From NCBI GenBank assembly GCA_018001935.1, contig JAGNHB010000004.1, positions 117,276 through 153,067 on the forward strand: a DNA stretch of 35,792 bases, written 5' to 3'. Numbering within the stretch: the first letter of the stretch is position 1; each line of letters opens with the position of its first letter. The notes beneath the pieces were generated by a model. It had not been told where the DNA came from, did not search any database, and saw nothing but the letters and a program-made list of their open reading frames with translations. The stretch comes from Acidobacteriota bacterium. GTDB taxonomy: Bacteria > Acidobacteriota > JAAYUB01. Positions 32,806 to 35,792 of this stretch are shown piece by piece. Position numbers and translations under genes: made by a program.

Positions 32806-33944
32806 ACGCCGCCCTCGACTACGAGCGGTTCGTTCCCGCGTACATCCGCCGCTTCCAGGCGTACATCCCCAGCAAGCCGGACGACGAGCTCCGCCGGATG
32901 TACGGCTTCGACCGTCTGTACCGGCTCAACAACAACGAGAATTTCCTGGGGCCGCCGCCGGCGGCCCTGCGGGTCCTCCGGGACCACCAGGACGGCCGGA
33001 AGATCGCCATCTACCCCAGCGGCGATTCCTTTTACCTCCGCCAGGCCCTGGCCGAACGCTTCGGCAAGGACCCGGACCAGTTCCTCGTGGGCAACGGGTC
33101 CTGCGAGGTGATCGCCACGGTCATCAAGGCCTTCTGCGAGGCGGGCGACAACATCGTCACCGCCGACCGGACCTTCGCCGTCTACGAGTGGGTGGCCGAG
33201 TTCTCGGGTTTCGAGGCGAGGCTGGTCCCGCTGCGCGACAACGCCTTCGACGACGAGGCGATGCTGGCCCGGGTGGACGGGCGCACCAAGATCATCTTCA
33301 TCTGCAACCCCAACAACCCCACCGGGACGGGGTGGAACCGGGACCGCCTGGCCCGCTTCCTGGACCGGGCCCGGCACTGCGTCGTGGTGGTGGACGAGGC
33401 CTACTGCGAGTTCGTGGACGACCCGGACTTCCCGGACGGGATGAAGCTGATGGAGACGTACCCCAACCTGGTGATCTTCCGGACCTTCTCGAAAATGTTC
33501 GGCCTTGCCGGCCTGCGGGTCGGGTACCTGGCCGCCGAGCCGGCGTTGATGAGCTTCATCCGGCGGCCCTACGTCGTCTACTCGGTCAACACCCTGGCCC
33601 AGGCCGCCGCCGCCGAGGCGGTCCGGCACGGGGAGGAGCACGTCCGGGCGACCCGGGCCATGGTGCGGGAGGGGAAGGCGGCCCTGCTGCCGGCCCTGGA
33701 GCGCCTGGGCCTGCCGTACGTCAACGGGGAGGGGAATTTCATCATGGTGAAGGTCCCCCTCAGCGACACGCTCTTCTATCGCCGGATGATGCCCCGGGGC
33801 TTCATGGTCCGCACCATGACCAGCTTCCGCTACCCCGGCTGGATTCGCGTGACCGTCGCCCCGGCCCCCGTCATGGCGGCGTTCGCCGCCGCCCTGGAAG
33901 ACGCGTCCGGGGCAGGGAAGGCGACGTGTACGTCATTCCGCTGA
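32802..33944 (+). CDS. HisC-like class I/II aminotransferase
   Basis: This 380-residue PLP enzyme of the histidinol-phosphate aminotransferase group has RLNNNENFLGPPPAAL (~42), GNGSCEVIATVIKAF (~93, cofactor phosphate loop), IICNPNNPTGT-type motif FICNPNNPTGTG (~167), VVDEAYCEFVD (Asp/Tyr contacts), RTFSKMFGLAGLRVGY with the Schiff-base Lys (~230), and RVTVA near the end. It reads complete. Although HisC-like, it sits with no other histidine gene; the operon suggests a special keto acid or phosphorylated substrate, or an L-threonine-phosphate/aromatic type role. The start ATG overlaps the previous stop (ATGA). Confidence 0.88.
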   Translation: MNAALDYERFVPAYIRRFQAYIPSKPDDELRRMYGFDRLYRLNNNENFLGPPPAALRVLRDHQDGRKIAIYPSGDSFYLRQALAERFGKDPDQFLVGNGSCEVIATVIKAFCEAGDNIVTADRTFAVYEWVAEFSGFEARLVPLRDNAFDDEAMLARVDGRTKIIFICNPNNPTGTGWNRDRLARFLDRARHCVVVVDEAYCEFVDDPDFPDGMKLMETYPNLVIFRTFSKMFGLAGLRVGYLAAEPALMSFIRRPYVVYSVNTLAQAAAAEAVRHGEEHVRATRAMVREGKAALLPALERLGLPYVNGEGNFIMVKVPLSDTLFYRRMMPRGFMVRTMTSFRYPGWIRVTVAPAPVMAAFAAALEDASGAGKATCTSFR

Positions 33945-35713
33945 ACGAAATCCGGCCCGAGGACGGGCCCCGCACAGGCGGCAAGGCCGCCGGCCTGGCC
34001 CGGCTGATCGCCGCCGGCTTCGACGTGCCCGGCGGCTTCTGCATCACCACGGACGCCTGTCGGGAACACCTCCGGGCGGGGGTTGCCGCTTCGGAACCGC
34101 CGGGCCCCGAAGCAGCCGTCCGGTGCATCACCGGGAGCGAAATGCCAGCGCCGGTGAAGGAACGGATCCTGGCCGCGTACCGGGAGATGGCCGGCGGCCG
34201 GTCCCGGGCCGTCCCGGTGGCGGTGCGGTCCTCGGCGGAAGCGGAGGACCTGCCCGGGGCCTCTTTTGCCGGCCAGTACGACACGGTGCTGAACGTGGAC
34301 ACGCCCGACGGCCTCCTCGCCGCGGTCCGGCGATGCTGGGCCTCGGGGTGGTCGGACCGGGCGGTCGCCTACCGGCGGCAGGCCGGTCTCGACCCGGCGC
34401 TCACCGGCATGGCCGTCGTCGTCCAGGAGATGGTCCCGGCGGAGGTGTCCGGGGTCGCGTTCACGATCAACCCAGTCAGCGGGGACGCGTCCGAGATGCT
34501 CGTCAACGCCCATCGCGGGCTGGGCGAGGCCCTGGTCTCCGGGCGGGTCACGCCGGAGGAGTTCGTCCTCGCCCGACCGGGCGGGAAGATGAAACGGGTC
34601 CGCCGTGCCCTCGATTCCGCAGGGCGAACCGGCCGGCCGTGCCTCGGCCCCCGGCGGCTGAAGAAACTGGCCCGCCTGAGCCTGGCCATCGAACGGCATT
34701 TCGGCGCGCCGCAGGACATCGAATGGGCCCTCCGCCGGGGGCGGTTCCGGGTGCTGCAGGCCCGCCCCGTCACCGCCGCCCGCAAACGGTCCCTGCCCTT
34801 CCCGGTGATCTGGGGAAACCCCGTCAACGGCGAGATCGCCCCGGGACGGGTCGTCTTCTGGTGCAACTGGAACACCCGCGAGAACATGCCCTACCCCCTC
34901 AAGCCGCTGGCCTGGTCGTTCTTCAACGACGTGCTGGTGCCCCCCATCACCGAGGCGCTGTGGGGCATCGACGAGCGTTCCCCCCTGTACCGGCACAGCT
35001 TCGTCATCGACCTGGTGGACGGGCGGGCCTACTGGAACATGAACCTTCTCTTCGGCCACCCCTTCCTCGGCCGGTTGACGCCGGCGATGCTGCGGATGCT
35101 CGACCCCGCCACCGGTGAAATCTTCGACCGGCTCCGCGTGTCCGGGGAATTCGAACCGGTGCGTCCGCCCGTCCGCTGGACAGCCCTGGTCAGGCCCTTC
35201 GTCCGGGCGCTGCTGACTATCGTCCGATTCCCCTGGCTGGCAGGCCCCCGCCGGATCCAGGCGCGCTGCGACGATTACTGGAAACTGGCGGAGGGTTACG
35301 AGGCGCTCCGGCTCGGCGACAAGCCCATTGACGAGCTGATCGCTCAGATCCGGCGCTTTAGCGAACTCACGGTCCGGCGGATCTTTCCGGTGCTCGCCGT
35401 CTCCCTCAAGTTCATGGTGGGGCTGGGCCTCGTCCGCCGGCTGACCCGGCGGATGAAAGACGTCGAGGTCGGGGACCTGCTGGTCGGCATCCCGGGGAAC
35501 AAGACCACCGAGGGGGCACTGGAGCTGTTTGAGCTGTCGCAGATGACGGCGGGCGTCCGGCGGGTCTTCCTCGAGACGGACCTCCCCGACCTGGAGCGGA
35601 CGCTGGCCGGGAGCGAGGAGGGAAAGGCCTTCCTGGGCCGGGTGGAGACGTTTCTCGACCGCCACGTGTTCGCGCCGGTCTGGGATGAGGCCAAAATCAG
35701 CGGTTTGGGGTGA
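33926..35713 (+). CDS. PEP-synthase/rifampin-phosphotransferase-like protein, lacking the phosphohistidine domain
   Basis: The product is 595 residues long. Residues ~10-290 are a pyruvate-phosphate-dikinase-type ATP-grasp domain: GGKAAGLARLIAAGFDVPGG, VAVRSSAEAEDLPGASFAGQ (~95), VVQEMVPAEVSGVAFTINP and DIEWALRRGRFRVLQARPVT. Residues ~300-580 match the middle substrate domain of rifampin-phosphotransferase-like enzymes (NPVNGEIAPGRVVFWCNWN). Family members then continue FLDRYGHRG... and end with a swivelling His domain; here the text runs FLDRHVFAPVWDEAKI and stops. The ~270 C-terminal residues, including the phosphate-carrying His, are missing. GTG 33926 overlaps the aminotransferase gene by 19 bases. 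Either the gene was broken by insertion or rearrangement, or a new short form exists. Confidence 0.82.
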   Translation: MYVIPLNEIRPEDGPRTGGKAAGLARLIAAGFDVPGGFCITTDACREHLRAGVAASEPPGPEAAVRCITGSEMPAPVKERILAAYREMAGGRSRAVPVAVRSSAEAEDLPGASFAGQYDTVLNVDTPDGLLAAVRRCWASGWSDRAVAYRRQAGLDPALTGMAVVVQEMVPAEVSGVAFTINPVSGDASEMLVNAHRGLGEALVSGRVTPEEFVLARPGGKMKRVRRALDSAGRTGRPCLGPRRLKKLARLSLAIERHFGAPQDIEWALRRGRFRVLQARPVTAARKRSLPFPVIWGNPVNGEIAPGRVVFWCNWNTRENMPYPLKPLAWSFFNDVLVPPITEALWGIDERSPLYRHSFVIDLVDGRAYWNMNLLFGHPFLGRLTPAMLRMLDPATGEIFDRLRVSGEFEPVRPPVRWTALVRPFVRALLTIVRFPWLAGPRRIQARCDDYWKLAEGYEALRLGDKPIDELIAQIRRFSELTVRRIFPVLAVSLKFMVGLGLVRRLTRRMKDVEVGDLLVGIPGNKTTEGALELFELSQMTAGVRRVFLETDLPDLERTLAGSEEGKAFLGRVETFLDRHVFAPVWDEAKISGLG

Positions 35714-35792
35714 GGCCAGCGACTGGTTTTCAATCGACAGTGCAAAGAGAGAGGATTTCGCAGGAGCGAGAAGGGAGCTCGGTTCACCGGGA
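35714..35792. other. Sequence after the break of the PEP-synthase-like gene
   Basis: These 79 bases show no continuation of the enzyme in any plus-strand frame and no gene start. They may be the edge of an inserted element, but too little is visible to name it. Confidence 0.4.

Overview
The window is high-GC bacterial chromosomal DNA with dense housekeeping genes (Hsp90, branched-chain aminotransferase, phosphopentomutase), a very large secreted tricorn-type peptidase, DUF6599 and DUF3795 proteins, and several gene-poor stretches full of REP-like palindromes. This mix suggests an environmental bacterium of the Acidobacteriota or a neighbouring deep phylum. That placement is inferred from gene families and repeat style only; no rRNA or tRNA gene was recognised.

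Left part (1-9200). A minus-strand membrane-protein gene, cut by the window edge, carries an in-frame 42-bp tandem repeat. It is divergent from htpG, which is followed by an NhaC-type antiporter. Next comes a two-gene HEPN/MNT module on the minus strand, bracketed by two ~91-bp direct repeats. The right-hand copy abuts a hydrolase gene that has lost its 5' end and its catalytic core. A PLP decarboxylase and a PP-loop ATP-pyrophosphatase form a two-gene unit, followed by a convergent DUF3795 gene.

Centre (9200-22700). On the minus strand lie ilvE, deoB with a DUF6599 lipoprotein-like/secreted gene, and a 1113-residue tricorn homologue. On the plus strand are a SAM methyltransferase and an unusual three-part membrane protein: solute-binding domain, two TRIC/UPF0126 modules and a helical tail. 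They are followed by a minus-strand pair encoding a secreted SUMF1-domain protein and a secreted metallo-beta-lactamase-like protein that has lost most zinc ligands.

Right part (22700-35792). An intergenic repeat zone precedes a GNAT-like protein and an MFS transporter. A 1.6-kb gene-free zone follows, holding paired direct repeats, a three-tier nested palindrome, a degenerate tandem array and several short inverted 'phrase' repeats. After it comes a tightly packed operon: xanthine-dehydrogenase-type molybdenum subunit, fused FeS/FAD subunit, a degenerate anti-sigma-ATPase/GNAT fusion, a HisC-like aminotransferase and a PEP-synthase/rifampin-phosphotransferase-like protein that ends before its phosphohistidine domain. 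Overlaps or gaps of 4 to 19 nt imply coupled expression. This operon, with the GNAT/MFS pair upstream, is the best candidate for an undescribed metabolic system; its substrate cannot be read from the sequence.
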